Assembly: GCF_014161445.1 (NCBI RefSeq)
Contig: NZ_JABBXA010000006.1
Location: forward strand, 124,001 to 188,000
Length of the DNA: 64,000 nt
DNA from: Microbispora sp. H13382
Lineage (GTDB): Bacteria > Actinomycetota > Actinomycetes > Streptosporangiales > Streptosporangiaceae
Direction of reading: 5' to 3'
Both the position numbers and the translations under genes were made by a program. A model generated the notes under the pieces. It saw only the letters and a list, made by a program, of their open reading frames with translations, was not told the DNA's origin and ran no database searches. How positions within the stretch are numbered: the first letter of the stretch is position 1; the number at the start of each line of letters is the position of its first letter. This document shows, one piece after another, positions 1 to 9,451 of this stretch.

Positions 1-50
1 AGGACACGACGGCCGGTGGTGAAGCGGCGACAGGTGTAGAGGCGACGCGC

Positions 51-2687
51 GTGAACGTCAGGCGTGACCCCCGGGTCCCAGTCACCACCGCTGCCGGGCT
101 CGGCGCGGTGGCGGTCGTCGTGGCCCTGATCACCGGAGGCTCGGCGCCGGTCGTGACCGCGATCGCGGGGGTCGTCACCGGCCTGCTCGCGGCCACCTCG
201 CTGATCATGGCCGCCACCCGCGTCGTCCCTGCCCACCGGCGCCAGCCCGGCGCCTGGCGCTGGATGGCCGCCGGGTCGCTGACCTGGCTCCTCGGCGTCG
301 GCCTGCGGCCCGTGGCGGACGGCACGCCGTTCGTGCTCACGTTCGCCGACCTGCTCATGCTCGTCGGCTCCGTGCTGCTCGCGATCGGCTGTGGGCTGTC
401 GGTGAAACCACCCGCGTTCACGCGCGGGGTGATACGCCAGGCCGCCGACGCCTACCTGGGCGCGGCGTCGGTCTTCGCCGTGGCCTGGGTCGCCGTGCTC
501 GGCCCGGCGTTCAGGAGGGCGGAGGACACCGGCGCGTTCTTCGTCGCGCTCGCGCTGCCCGTGGTCTGCCTGCTCGCGACCTGTGCGGTGACACCGGCCG
601 TGGTCGCGTCGCGGTCGGGCAACCGGGTGGTCGGGCTCACCGGCGTCGGGGTGCTCACCGCGATAACGGTCGCGGAGATGGCGACGGCCCTCGCCCGTCT
701 CGGCGGCGACACCCCGCCGCTCGCGGCCGGGCTCGTCGTCCCGGCGATGCTGCTCGTCCTCGCGGTCACGCCGTGGGTGCAGGAGGTCCGGCCGGTCAGG
801 CCGCTGCCCGCCGCGCTGACGGCCGCCACCCCGTTGGTGCTCGTCGCCGCCGCCACCGTGATCGCCACCTTGTACGTGCTGGGCAGCAGCCGCGACGCCG
901 CCCTGGCGGTCGTGGCCGCCTCGGTCGTCCTCGTCCTGCTCGGCCGGCTGTTCGTGCTCCTCGTCGAGACCGCGGGCATGCGCCGCCTCGTCGACGTCGG
1001 CGAGCAGCAACTGCGCAGGCTCGCCGAGAACACCGGCGACGTCGTGCTCGTGTGCGACCCCGGCGGGGTCGTCCAGGAGGTCGGCCCCGGCCTCGAGACG
1101 ACGTACGGCTACCGCCCCGAGGACCTCGCCTTCCGGCCGATCTTCGACTACATCCACCCCGAGGACCTGCCGGCCGTACAGGCCCTGCTCGACCGCATGA
1201 CGGACGAGGACGACGGGCCCGAGCAGGAGGGCGGCACCCGGATCTCCTGCCGGTTCCGGGCCTCCGACGGCACCTGGCGGCCCACGGAGTCCGTCGCCGC
1301 CCGCCACGTACGCGACGACGACCTCGTCCTGGTCACGATCCGCGACATCAGCGACCAGGTGGCCCTGCGCAACCAGGTCACCCACCTGACCTTCCACGAC
1401 GGGGTCACCGGGCTGCCCAACCGGGCCTACCTCGAGGAACGCGCCCGCGACGTGCTCACCCGCCGCGGTGCCGGCGGGACCGCGGTCATCTTCCTGGACC
1501 TCGACGGCTTCACCTCCGTCAACGACTCCGTGGGCCACGCCAGCGGCGATCACCTGCTCGGCCAGGCCGCCCGCCGCCTGCGCTCGGCCGTACGGGCCGA
1601 CGACACCCTCGCCCGGTGGGGCGGGGACGAGTTCGCGGTGCTGCTGGAGGGCGGCGCGTCCGGCGGCACCGACGCGCAGACCGCCATCGACCTGGCCGAA
1701 CGGCTGGTCCGCGCGGTCTCCAACGAGCCGTTCCGGGTGGCGGACCGGGACATCGCGCTGACGGCCAGCGTCGGCGTGGCGTTCGCCGAGGAGGACCTGC
1801 CCCCCGGAGACCTGCTGCGCAACGCCGACGTGGCGATGTCGCGGGCCAAGGAGCTCGGCGGGCGCCGCGTGGAGGTGTTCGCCACCCACATGCACGCCGA
1901 CGTGCTGCGCCGCCTGGAGATCGCCTCCGACCTGCAGCGGGCGCTGCTGGAGAACCAGTTCGCGATCGAGTACCAGCCCGTGGTCGACCTGGCCACGTCG
2001 CAGGTGACCGCCGTGGAGGCACTGGTGCGCTGGTGGCGGGGCGGCACGTTCGTACCGCCGGAGCAGTTCCTCGGGGCCGCCGAGGACACCGGGATCATCG
2101 TGCCGCTCAGCGAGTGGATCCTGCGCGAGGCGTGCCGTGAGGTCGCCGCCTGGCGCGCGTCGTCCTGGGACATCGGGCTGGCGCTGAACCTGTCCGCGCG
2201 GCAGATCATGGCCCCGCGTTTCGTGGAGACCGTGGCCGAGGCGCTGAGCGAGAGCGGACTGCCCGCCAGCGTGCTGACCCTCGAGGTCATCGAGGAGATG
2301 CTGGTCGACGACGCCGGGGACATGATCAGCAGGCTGTCGGAGCTGAGGGCCCTCGGCGTACGGCTGGCCATAGACGACTTCGGCACCGGCTACGCGTCGC
2401 TCGCGTTCCTGCGCCAGCTGCCGGTCGACATGATCAAGATCGACCCGTCGTTCGTCTCCGGGCTCGGCCGCGACGACACGCTGACCCTGCTGACGAAGAC
2501 GATCGTGCAACTCGGCAACGACCTCGGCCTGATCGTCGTCGCCGAGGGCATCGAGCGTCCGGAGCAACTCGACCTGCTGCGCAAGATGGGCTGCACGCGT
2601 GGCCAGGGCTACCTGGTGGCCCGTCCCATGACCGCACGCGGCGTCGACTCCCTGATGCCCACCACCACCCTCCAGAACACCGCCTAG
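51..2687 (+). CDS. Membrane-bound PAS-GGDEF-EAL cyclic-di-GMP enzyme
   Basis: Probable bifunctional diguanylate cyclase/phosphodiesterase that makes or degrades cyclic-di-GMP at the membrane. About 310 N-terminal residues form roughly eight to nine hydrophobic helices (a MASE-like sensor with no family I can name). A PAS domain follows at about 320-440, then GGDEF with an intact RWGGDEF motif near residue 523, then EAL with an intact EAL motif near 656 and the DDFGTG loop near 770. Both active sites look complete, so neither activity can be excluded. The start is a GTG at 51. The first 39 bases of the window read open and end in TAG, so they could be the tail of an upstream gene, but this is too short to judge. 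In Streptomyces such enzymes set the timing of development; here that role is inference. Confidence 0.93.
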   Translation: MNVRRDPRVPVTTAAGLGAVAVVVALITGGSAPVVTAIAGVVTGLLAATSLIMAATRVVPAHRRQPGAWRWMAAGSLTWLLGVGLRPVADGTPFVLTFADLLMLVGSVLLAIGCGLSVKPPAFTRGVIRQAADAYLGAASVFAVAWVAVLGPAFRRAEDTGAFFVALALPVVCLLATCAVTPAVVASRSGNRVVGLTGVGVLTAITVAEMATALARLGGDTPPLAAGLVVPAMLLVLAVTPWVQEVRPVRPLPAALTAATPLVLVAAATVIATLYVLGSSRDAALAVVAASVVLVLLGRLFVLLVETAGMRRLVDVGEQQLRRLAENTGDVVLVCDPGGVVQEVGPGLETTYGYRPEDLAFRPIFDYIHPEDLPAVQALLDRMTDEDDGPEQEGGTRISCRFRASDGTWRPTESVAARHVRDDDLVLVTIRDISDQVALRNQVTHLTFHDGVTGLPNRAYLEERARDVLTRRGAGGTAVIFLDLDGFTSVNDSVGHASGDHLLGQAARRLRSAVRADDTLARWGGDEFAVLLEGGASGGTDAQTAIDLAERLVRAVSNEPFRVADRDIALTASVGVAFAEEDLPPGDLLRNADVAMSRAKELGGRRVEVFATHMHADVLRRLEIASDLQRALLENQFAIEYQPVVDLATSQVTAVEALVRWWRGGTFVPPEQFLGAAEDTGIIVPLSEWILREACREVAAWRASSWDIGLALNLSARQIMAPRFVETVAEALSESGLPASVLTLEVIEEMLVDDAGDMISRLSELRALGVRLAIDDFGTGYASLAFLRQLPVDMIKIDPSFVSGLGRDDTLTLLTKTIVQLGNDLGLIVVAEGIERPEQLDLLRKMGCTRGQGYLVARPMTARGVDSLMPTTTLQNTA

Positions 2688-2717
2688 TGCGGTGACCGGG
2701 AAGGTTTACCGGGTTTG

Positions 2718-2760
2718 CTCGCCAGTCGACGTAGTCAACTGAGCGCAGAGCGATGGCGAG
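2718..2760. terminator. Weak inverted repeat after the GGDEF/EAL gene
   Basis: CTCGCCA (2718-2724) is repeated inverted as TGGCGAG (2754-2760) with a 29-nt loop and no T tract. It lies 30 bases past the stop codon. It may be a weak terminator or chance. Confidence 0.25.
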
Positions 2761-2816
2761 ACGCATGACAAGTAAGCCCAGACAGCCCGAACCTTGAGGT
2801 TGCCACGAACATCTAA

Positions 2817-3185
2817 ATGCACATGATGAAGACCTTTGCCCTGGGCCTGGTGGCCATGGCAGTCACAGGAGCGCTGCTGACCCATCCAGCCGAGGCGTCC
2901 GTCAGGCAGTACACCCACCCCTGCCAGGGCGTCAGCCACTGCAAGGACGAGAAGACTGACGGTGAGGCGTGGATGGTCATGACGCCGAAGAAGAACTGGA
3001 AGAAGGTCATCTACCGCTTCCACCACCTCACCAAGCAGGCGCGCTCCGTCTGCGGCGGCGGCAGCGGCAGCCACACTGGCAAGAAGCTGCACATTGCGAT
3101 GATCCTCACGGCCCCCCGCAGCTCCGAGAGTAAGATCGTCCAGATCGAGGCCTCGGGACGCACCCCCCGGAAATACTGCTTCTAG
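2817..3185 (+). CDS. Small secreted cysteine-containing protein of unknown function
   Basis: A 122-residue protein that I do not recognise. Residues 1-27 form a typical Sec signal peptide: Met/Lys start, a Leu/Val/Ala-rich core and an Ala-Glu-Ala cleavage site. The mature chain is basic (Lys/Arg rich) and has four cysteines (PCQG, SHCK, SVCG and a penultimate KYCF), which suggests two disulfides. In-frame ATG codons at 2817 and 2823/2826 are all possible starts, and no clear Shine-Dalgarno site precedes them. Codon choice is less GC3-biased than in neighbouring genes, so the gene may have been acquired, although the difference is mild. It stands alone between the GGDEF/EAL gene and the ilvB leader. 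Confidence 0.6.
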   Translation: MHMMKTFALGLVAMAVTGALLTHPAEASVRQYTHPCQGVSHCKDEKTDGEAWMVMTPKKNWKKVIYRFHHLTKQARSVCGGGSGSHTGKKLHIAMILTAPRSSESKIVQIEASGRTPRKYCF

Positions 3186-3377
3186 CCTCTGTGAACGCCA
3201 GATCATTTATCACCTGGGCGGACCGGCGGCGCGCTCCTCCGGCTCGCTCGGGGTTCCCGGGACGGCGGAGGGGCACCGGTGGCATAGCCTGGGGAGTCCG
3301 TTGTGGGTGTCTTGGATGGCGAGACGGGCGTCCCAGATGATTTGACGCGGAGGCGGTCCATCGGACATCGTGTAGCC

Positions 3378-3425
3378 ATGCATAGCGGTGGGATTCTCGT
3401 AGTACTTCGCAGGCGCGCAGCCTGA
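3378..3425 (+). CDS. ilvB leader peptide ([15 protein letters not shown])
   Basis: A 15-codon frame upstream of ilvB with a consecutive run of Ile-Leu-Val-Val-Leu codons (3393-3407), then Arg-rich codons and TGA. All three branched-chain amino acids are represented. This is the hallmark of a leader whose translation speed reports charging of branched-chain tRNAs. Ribosome stalling in the run would leave the downstream AGGCGCGC segment free to pair. Comparable ilvB leaders are known in actinobacteria. No clear ribosome-binding site precedes the ATG, so translation may be leaderless. Confidence 0.85.
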   Translation: MHSGGILVVLRRRAA

Positions 3426-3481
3426 CGAAGCACTCGGTCCTGCGCGCGCCCCAGCTCCGCACAGCGGATGGGGCATTTTTT
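3412..3481 (+). promoter_or_regulatory. ilvB transcription attenuator (antiterminator plus terminator)
   Basis: GCGCGCAG (3413-3420), inside the leader peptide frame, can pair perfectly with CTGCGCGC (3440-3447); extended pairing would reach into the first bases of the terminator arm (3448-3450). This hairpin therefore competes with or sterically abuts the terminator GCCCCA (3448-3453)/TGGGGC (3469-3474). A ribosome stalled at the ILVVL codons would favour the antiterminator and read-through. Fast translation to the stop would cover the first arm and favour termination. Confidence 0.75.
3448..3481 (+). terminator. Attenuator terminator upstream of ilvB
   Basis: GCCCCA (3448-3453) pairs with TGGGGC (3469-3474) and is followed by A and six T residues. 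It lies within 61 bases of the ilvB start, so it can only act as a regulated terminator. The pairing is direct from sequence. Confidence 0.8.
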
Positions 3482-3541
3482 ATGCCAGGAGTCACGCCAA
3501 GCAGCCCAGCCACAGCAAGCTCAGCCACAAGGAACGAGCCG

Positions 3542-5287
3542 ATGACCGAGAAAATGACAGGTGCCCAGGCCCTCGTGCGGGCGCTGGAGCAGGTCGGGGT
3601 CGAGACGGTGTTCGGGATCCCGGGCGGCGCCATCCTCCCCGCCTACGATCCCCTCTACGACTCGACCAAGGTTCGGCACGTGCTTGTACGGCACGAGCAG
3701 GGTGCCGGCCACGCGGCCGAGGGCTACGCGCAGGCGACCGGCAGGGTCGGTGTCTGCATGGCCACCAGCGGTCCGGGGGCGACCAACCTGGTCACCCCGA
3801 TCGCGGACGCCTACATGGACTCGGTGCCGATCGTCGCGATCACCGGCCAGGTCGCCACGCCGCTGATCGGGACCGACGCCTTCCAGGAAGCCGACATCTC
3901 CGGCATCACGATGCCGATCACCAAGCACAACTTCCTGGTCACCAAGGCCGAGGACATCCCGCGGACCATCGCCGAGGCGTTCCACGTCGCCGCCACCGGC
4001 CGCCCCGGCCCGGTCCTCGTGGACATCGCCAAGGACGCCCTGCAGGCCACGACCACCTTCTCCTGGCCGCCGGTCATGCAGCTGCCCGGCTACCGCCCGG
4101 TCACCCGGCCGCACTCCAAGCAGATCCGCGAGGCCGCCCGGCTGATGAGCGAGGCGAAGCGGCCGGTGTTCTACGTCGGCGGCGGCGTGCACAAGGCCCG
4201 GGCCGCGGCCGAGCTGCTGGAGCTGGCCGAGCTGACCGGCATCCCGGTCGTCACCACCCTCATGGCGCGGGGCACCTTCCCCGACAGCCACCCGCAGCAC
4301 ATGGGTATGCCCGGCATGCACGGCAGCGTGTCCGCGGTCGGCGCCCTGCAGCGCTCGGACCTGCTGATCGCGCTCGGCACCCGGTTCGACGACCGGGTCA
4401 CCGGGCAGCTGTCCAGCTTCGCGCCGCACGCCAAGGTGATCCACGCCGACATCGACCCGGCGGAAATCTCCAAGAACCGGCACGCGGACGTGCCGATCGT
4501 GGGCGACTGCCGCGAGGTGATCGGCGACCTGATCACCGCTGTGCGGACCGAGCAGGCCGAGGGCCGCAAGGGCGACTACGCCGAGTGGTGGCGGATCCTG
4601 AACGGCTACAAGGAGACCTACCCGCTGGGCTACGAGGAGTTCGCCGACGGGTCGCTGGCCCCGCAGTACGTGATCGAGCGGCTCAGCGCGCTGGTGGGCC
4701 CGGACGCGATCTACACCGCGGGCGTGGGCCAGCACCAGATGTGGGCCGCGCAGTTCATCAGGTACGAGAACCCCGGGACGTTCATCAACTCCGGCGGGGC
4801 CGGCACGATGGGCTTCTCGGTTCCGGCCGCCATGGGCGCCAAGATGGGCTGCCCGGACAAGGTCGTGTGGGCGATAGACGGCGACGGCTGTTTCCAGATG
4901 ACCAACCAGGAGCTGGCCACCTGCGCCATCGAGGGTGTGCCGATCAAGGTCGCCGTCATCAACAACGGCAACCTCGGCATGGTCCGCCAGTGGCAGACGC
5001 TGTTCTACGACGAGCGTTACTCCAACACCGACCTGCAGCGCGTCAAGCGAATTCCGGACTTCGTGAAGCTCGCTGAGGCGTACGGTTGTGTCGGCCTGCG
5101 GTGTGAGCGTCCGGAGGACGTGGACGAGACCATCCGCAAGGCCATGGAGATCAACGACGTGCCGGTCGTGGTGGACTTCGTCGTGCACCAGGACGCCATG
5201 GTCTGGCCGATGGTCGCCGCCGGCACCAGCAACGACGACATCAAGTACGCCCGTGACATGGCGCCGAACTGGGAGGGCGGAGAATGA
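3542..5287 (+). CDS. ilvB: Acetolactate synthase large (catalytic) subunit
   Basis: ThDP-dependent acetohydroxyacid synthase. It condenses two pyruvates to acetolactate (Val/Leu) or pyruvate with 2-oxobutyrate to acetohydroxybutyrate (Ile). About 581 residues, the usual length. The cofactor-activating Glu lies in [14 protein letters not shown] near residue 50, and the ThDP/Mg motif [11 protein letters not shown] is near 445. The ATG at 3542 has an AAGGAACG ribosome-binding site. An in-frame ATG at 3482 sits at the end of the attenuator T tract and lacks room for such a site, so 3542 is preferred. First gene of ilvB-ilvN-ilvC and controlled by the attenuator just upstream. Confidence 0.98.
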   Translation: MTEKMTGAQALVRALEQVGVETVFGIPGGAILPAYDPLYDSTKVRHVLVRHEQGAGHAAEGYAQATGRVGVCMATSGPGATNLVTPIADAYMDSVPIVAITGQVATPLIGTDAFQEADISGITMPITKHNFLVTKAEDIPRTIAEAFHVAATGRPGPVLVDIAKDALQATTTFSWPPVMQLPGYRPVTRPHSKQIREAARLMSEAKRPVFYVGGGVHKARAAAELLELAELTGIPVVTTLMARGTFPDSHPQHMGMPGMHGSVSAVGALQRSDLLIALGTRFDDRVTGQLSSFAPHAKVIHADIDPAEISKNRHADVPIVGDCREVIGDLITAVRTEQAEGRKGDYAEWWRILNGYKETYPLGYEEFADGSLAPQYVIERLSALVGPDAIYTAGVGQHQMWAAQFIRYENPGTFINSGGAGTMGFSVPAAMGAKMGCPDKVVWAIDGDGCFQMTNQELATCAIEGVPIKVAVINNGNLGMVRQWQTLFYDERYSNTDLQRVKRIPDFVKLAEAYGCVGLRCERPEDVDETIRKAMEINDVPVVVDFVVHQDAMVWPMVAAGTSNDDIKYARDMAPNWEGGE

Positions 5288-5317
5288 GCCCCGCCCGAAG
5301 CGACAACGACCAGCAGT

Positions 5318-5413
5318 GCGAGGAGAGGGCATGAGCGAGCGCAGCGAGCGAATCAGTGAGCACAGCGTCTGGCGAATGCCACTCCGGGCCGAAGGCGAGG
5401 AGAGGGCATGAGC
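5318..5413 (+). repeat. Direct repeat duplicating the ilvN ribosome-binding site and start
   Basis: The 19-mer GCGAGGAGAGGGCATGAGC occurs exactly at 5318-5336 and again at 5395-5413, 77 bases apart. The second copy is the ilvN Shine-Dalgarno site and ATG. Between them lies a GAGCGAGCGCAGCGAGCG-type run, a low-complexity motif I recall seeing between genes in several actinomycetes. The first copy starts a short frame that runs into ilvN. Confidence 0.85.
5331..5411 (+). CDS. Possible 26-residue micro-ORF coupled to ilvN
   Basis: The first copy of the duplicated ribosome-binding site drives an ATG at 5331. Its frame (Ser/Glu/Arg-rich, starting MSERSERISEHS) ends at 5411 in an ATGA overlap with the ilvN start at 5408. 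The overlap would allow translational coupling. It could equally be a by-product of a short insertion that duplicated the site. Product function unknown, if it is made at all. Confidence 0.35.
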   Translation: MSERSERISEHSVWRMPLRAEGEERA

Positions 5414-5932
5414 CGCCACACGCTGTCCGTTTTGGTGGAGAACAAGCCGGGCGTGCTGGCCCGGGTCGCCGCCCTGTTCAGCCGGCGCGGGTTCAACATC
5501 GACTCGCTGGCCGTCGGACCCACCGAGCACGACGACATCTCGCGGATGACCATCGTCGTGAACGTGGAGGACCTCCCGCTGGAGCAGGTCACCAAGCAGC
5601 TCAACAAGCTGGTCAACGTCATCAAGATCGTCGAGCTCGACAACAGCCAGTCGGTGCAGCGCGAGCTGATGTTGATCAAGGTGCGGACCGACTCCGAGAG
5701 CCGGTCCCACGTCCTCGAACTCGTGAACCTCTTCCGGGCGCGCTGCGTGGACGTGGCCCCGGACGCGGTCACGATCGAGGTCACCGGGACGACCGACAAG
5801 CTGGAGGCGTTCGTCCGGGTCCTTGAGCCGTACGGCATCAAGGAGCTCGTGCAGTCGGGCATGGTGGCCATCGGCCGCGGTGCCCGTTCCATCACCGACC
5901 GCTCGCTTCGCGCCCTCGACCGCAGCGCATAG
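5408..5932 (+). CDS. ilvN: Acetolactate synthase small (regulatory) subunit
   Basis: Regulatory partner of IlvB that confers valine feedback inhibition. 174 residues with an N-terminal ACT domain (HTLSVLVENKPGVLARVAAL, about 2-78) and the C-terminal ALS_ss domain. Length is normal for the long form found in actinobacteria. The start ATG has a very strong AGGAGAGGG site, which is duplicated upstream (see the repeat at 5318). It is 120 bases downstream of ilvB and 48 bases upstream of ilvC. Confidence 0.97.
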   Translation: MSRHTLSVLVENKPGVLARVAALFSRRGFNIDSLAVGPTEHDDISRMTIVVNVEDLPLEQVTKQLNKLVNVIKIVELDNSQSVQRELMLIKVRTDSESRSHVLELVNLFRARCVDVAPDAVTIEVTGTTDKLEAFVRVLEPYGIKELVQSGMVAIGRGARSITDRSLRALDRSA

Positions 5933-6982
<1,050 letters not shown>

Positions 6983-7004
6983 CGCTCGCGAACGCCTGCG
7001 TGAC

Positions 7005-7047
7005 CGCGGCGCCGCGCCCTGCCGACGAGGTGGGGAGCGGCGCCGCG
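7005..7047. terminator. Bidirectional terminator between ilvC and dacB
   Basis: CGCGGCGCCGC (7005-7015) and GCGGCGCCGCG (7037-7047) form a perfect 11-bp stem with a 21-nt loop between convergent genes. There is no T run, as is common in high-GC actinomycetes. Confidence 0.6.
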
Positions 7048-7076
7048 TCGCGTTCGCCGGCTACCAGCCGGACGCT

Positions 7077-8690
7077 TCAGCACTGCACGGGCTTGAGCCA
7101 GGAGCATTCGAGGTCACCGGCGGGCGTTCGCGGGGACGACGGGGCGGCCTCCTGCGGCGAGGACCCGGAAGTCGTGCCGCGCGCGGCCGCCGTCTCGTCC
7201 ACCGTTTCGTTCACCGTTTCGTTCACAGGGGCCTTCCTGCTGAACTGGGCCAGTCTGACGGCGATCCGGTCCTCCAGATCTCTCGGCGGGCCGGACAGGT
7301 AGCCGTTGCTGATGACCGAGAAGACCAGCTGCTCCCCGTCCGCGCTGGTCACGTAGCCCGACAGTGCGGTCACGCCGGTCAGTGAGCCGGTCTTGGCGTG
7401 GACGTTCCCGGCGGCCGCCGTGCCGCGCATCCTGCTGCGCAGCGTCCCGCCGACCATGCGGTCCGCCTCCCCGGCGATCGGCAGGGCGGCGTACCAGGTG
7501 GGGAACCAGGGCTTGCCGCGCACCGCCGCCAGCAGGGCCGTGATGCCCGCGGGCGTCAGGGCGTCGACCCGGGACAGGCCGGAGCCGTCCCGCAGCCGCA
7601 GCGTCTTCACACCGTTCGCCTGCGCGAACGCGGTGGTCACGGCGAGGCCCGCCGCCCACGTCCCCGCGCCGGACACCTCGCGTCCCATCGCCTTGGTGAG
7701 GATCTCCGCGTGCATGTTGTTGCTCAGCTTCATGAACGGCACGAACAGCTCGCCGAGGGGCATCGACCGGCGTGAGGCGATCGTGGCCGCCTTCGCCGGG
7801 GCGGTCCCGCGCACGGTCGGCCCGAGCACCTTCACGCCATGACGGGCCAGCCCCTCCCGGAACAGCGTGACCGCGTAGAGCGTGGGGTCCCACACCGCGA
7901 CCCACTCGTCGTACGGCTCGGAGACCGTGCCGCTGACCACGACGGTGTCGGTGCCGTGCTGCCGCTCGACGAGCACGTCCGTCTCGTCGCCGGTGACGGC
8001 CCTGTTCACGATCTTCACGTAGCCGGTCGCCGGCGTGGTCGACACCTTGGCGGCCTTGCCGGGGCCGTCTCCGGGCGCGACCGAGACGATCACCGAGCCC
8101 GCGTCGTAGTCGGTGTCGGGCGCCGCGGTCAGCGCGGAGATCTGCCCCGCGTAGTAGTACGGCTCGTCGTCCCAGGCCCAGTCGGTGCCGAGCCGCACGT
8201 CGTCGAACCAGGTGTCGTCGGCGACCAGCCGTCCCGTGACGAGCTTCACGCCCGCCGCCGCGACCTTGGCGGCGAGTGCGTCGTAGTCGGCGGCGAGCAG
8301 GGTGGGGTCGCCCGTGCCCCGCAGCGTGAGATCCCCGGTGACCGTGCGGCCCACGCGGGACGCGGCGAGCACGTCGGTCGTGAAGCGGAAGTCGGTGCCG
8401 AGCGTGTCGAGGGCGGCGGCCGAGGTGAGCAGCTTGGTGTTGGAGGCGGGGGCGAACAGCTTGTCCGCGTCGAGCGAGTAGAGGTCCTCGCCGGTGGCGG
8501 CGGCGCGTACGGCGACGCCCGCCCGCGCGGGGGCCAGCCGGGAGTCGGCGAGGATCTGGTCGAGGTCGCGGGTCAGGTCCGCGACGCCGGGGGCCGGGTC
8601 CCGGGCGCCGGCGGGGGCGCCGGAGCCGGTGATCCCGATGGCCAGGACGGCTCCGGCCAGCAGGGTCGTGATTCGTCGTGACAACCGCAC
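7077..8690 (-). CDS. dacB: D-alanyl-D-alanine carboxypeptidase/endopeptidase (PBP4 family)
   Basis: Secreted or membrane-anchored penicillin-binding protein of peptidase family S13, trimming peptidoglycan stem peptides or cross-links. 537 residues starting at GTG 8690 with a GGGAG site. The signal peptide (about 1-30) ends in GAPAGA. All three active-site motifs are present: SNTK near residue 84, SNN in KLSNNMHAE, and KTG in HAKTGSLTGVT. The C-terminal 40 residues are a Thr/Glu/Ala-rich tail (an ETVNETVNETVDE run) of unknown role. It follows the FHA gene on the same strand with a 100-base gap. Confidence 0.94.
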   Translation of the reverse strand: MRLSRRITTLLAGAVLAIGITGSGAPAGARDPAPGVADLTRDLDQILADSRLAPARAGVAVRAAATGEDLYSLDADKLFAPASNTKLLTSAAALDTLGTDFRFTTDVLAASRVGRTVTGDLTLRGTGDPTLLAADYDALAAKVAAAGVKLVTGRLVADDTWFDDVRLGTDWAWDDEPYYYAGQISALTAAPDTDYDAGSVIVSVAPGDGPGKAAKVSTTPATGYVKIVNRAVTGDETDVLVERQHGTDTVVVSGTVSEPYDEWVAVWDPTLYAVTLFREGLARHGVKVLGPTVRGTAPAKAATIASRRSMPLGELFVPFMKLSNNMHAEILTKAMGREVSGAGTWAAGLAVTTAFAQANGVKTLRLRDGSGLSRVDALTPAGITALLAAVRGKPWFPTWYAALPIAGEADRMVGGTLRSRMRGTAAAGNVHAKTGSLTGVTALSGYVTSADGEQLVFSVISNGYLSGPPRDLEDRIAVRLAQFSRKAPVNETVNETVDETAAARGTTSGSSPQEAAPSSPRTPAGDLECSWLKPVQC

Positions 8691-8747
8691 AGTCCGCTCC
8701 CGGGTGAGTGGCTTTCCGCGATCGTCGGTGAGCCGCGCCCAGGCATC

Positions 8748-8767
8748 AATACGAAAATGTACGTATT
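8748..8767 (-). promoter_or_regulatory. AT-rich inverted repeat upstream of dacB
   Basis: AATACG (8748-8753) is repeated inverted as CGTATT (8762-8767) around an 8-nt centre, in the short spacer between the FHA gene and dacB. It is the only AT-rich spot there and could be a promoter or operator. No regulator is identified. Confidence 0.3.
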
Positions 8768-8790
8768 AGGTGGTGTCTCAGGTCGCGCGA

Positions 8791-9327
8791 TCAGGCCGGG
8801 AGCGAGACCAGGAACACGCAGTCGCCGAAGGCCACCTCGTCGCCGGCCCGTACGTGCGCGGGGCCGACCAGGCGCCAGCCGTTCAGCCGGGTGCCGTTCA
8901 TCGAGCCGAGGTCGACCAGCAGCCACGAGTCGTCGTGCTCCCGCCGCAACTCGGCGTGGACCCGCGAGACGGTCAGGTCGGCGAGGACGAGGTCGCAGGA
9001 GGAGCCGCGGCCGACCAGGTAGCGGGCCCGGCCGTCGGCGGGCAGGGCGAGCCGGGGCAGCCGGGGACGCCGCCAGGCGGACTCGATCCGGTTGCTCAGC
9101 TCCGACACGGAGGCGACGGCGTCGGTGATCCTTCTACGCCAGCGCCCGCGGTGCGGGAGGTCGGCGACCAGTTCGTCCAGCTCGTTGCGGTTGCGGGCAC
9201 GAAGCGCCAGGTCCACCCGGCCGACGAAGGTCTCCATGGACAGGCGTCCTTCGGCGGCCCGGTCGCGGAGCTCGCTGAGCGCGCGCTCGCGGTCCCCGTC
9301 CGAGGCGCGAACCGGGGGAGAGCTCAT
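8791..9327 (-). CDS. DUF1707-FHA domain protein
   Basis: A 178-residue cytoplasmic protein with two recognisable parts. Residues about 5-60 match the DUF1707 pattern of actinomycete proteins (RASDGDRERALSELRDRAAEGRL). Residues about 100-175 form a forkhead-associated phosphothreonine-binding domain with the conserved GRGSSCDLVL, SRVHAEL and GSMNGTRLNG strands and loops. FHA domains bind Ser/Thr-kinase substrates, often in cell-wall regulation. Its position before dacB and a CAP-domain secreted protein fits an envelope role, but that is inference from context. Confidence 0.88.
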   Translation of the reverse strand: MSSPPVRASDGDRERALSELRDRAAEGRLSMETFVGRVDLALRARNRNELDELVADLPHRGRWRRRITDAVASVSELSNRIESAWRRPRLPRLALPADGRARYLVGRGSSCDLVLADLTVSRVHAELRREHDDSWLLVDLGSMNGTRLNGWRLVGPAHVRAGDEVAFGDCVFLVSLPA

Positions 9328-9451
9328 GATTGGAAGTATCCGTCGCAGTGGTCCGAGGTGTCCAGAAGACCGCCGTAATCCCCTTCGATCCCGGCCCGGG
9401 AGCGGGGTCGCCGGGCGTGGCGTCCCCGCTCCGGTCGAACCGGTGGCGTCT

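Noticed and set aside
1..39. Possible C-terminal tail of an upstream gene
   Set aside because: Only twelve Arg-rich codons followed by TAG are in view, too little to support a gene.
3203..3476. Short minus-strand frames across the ilvB leader
   Set aside because: They overlap the attenuator, where the leader peptide and stems explain the sequence better, and lack start signals.
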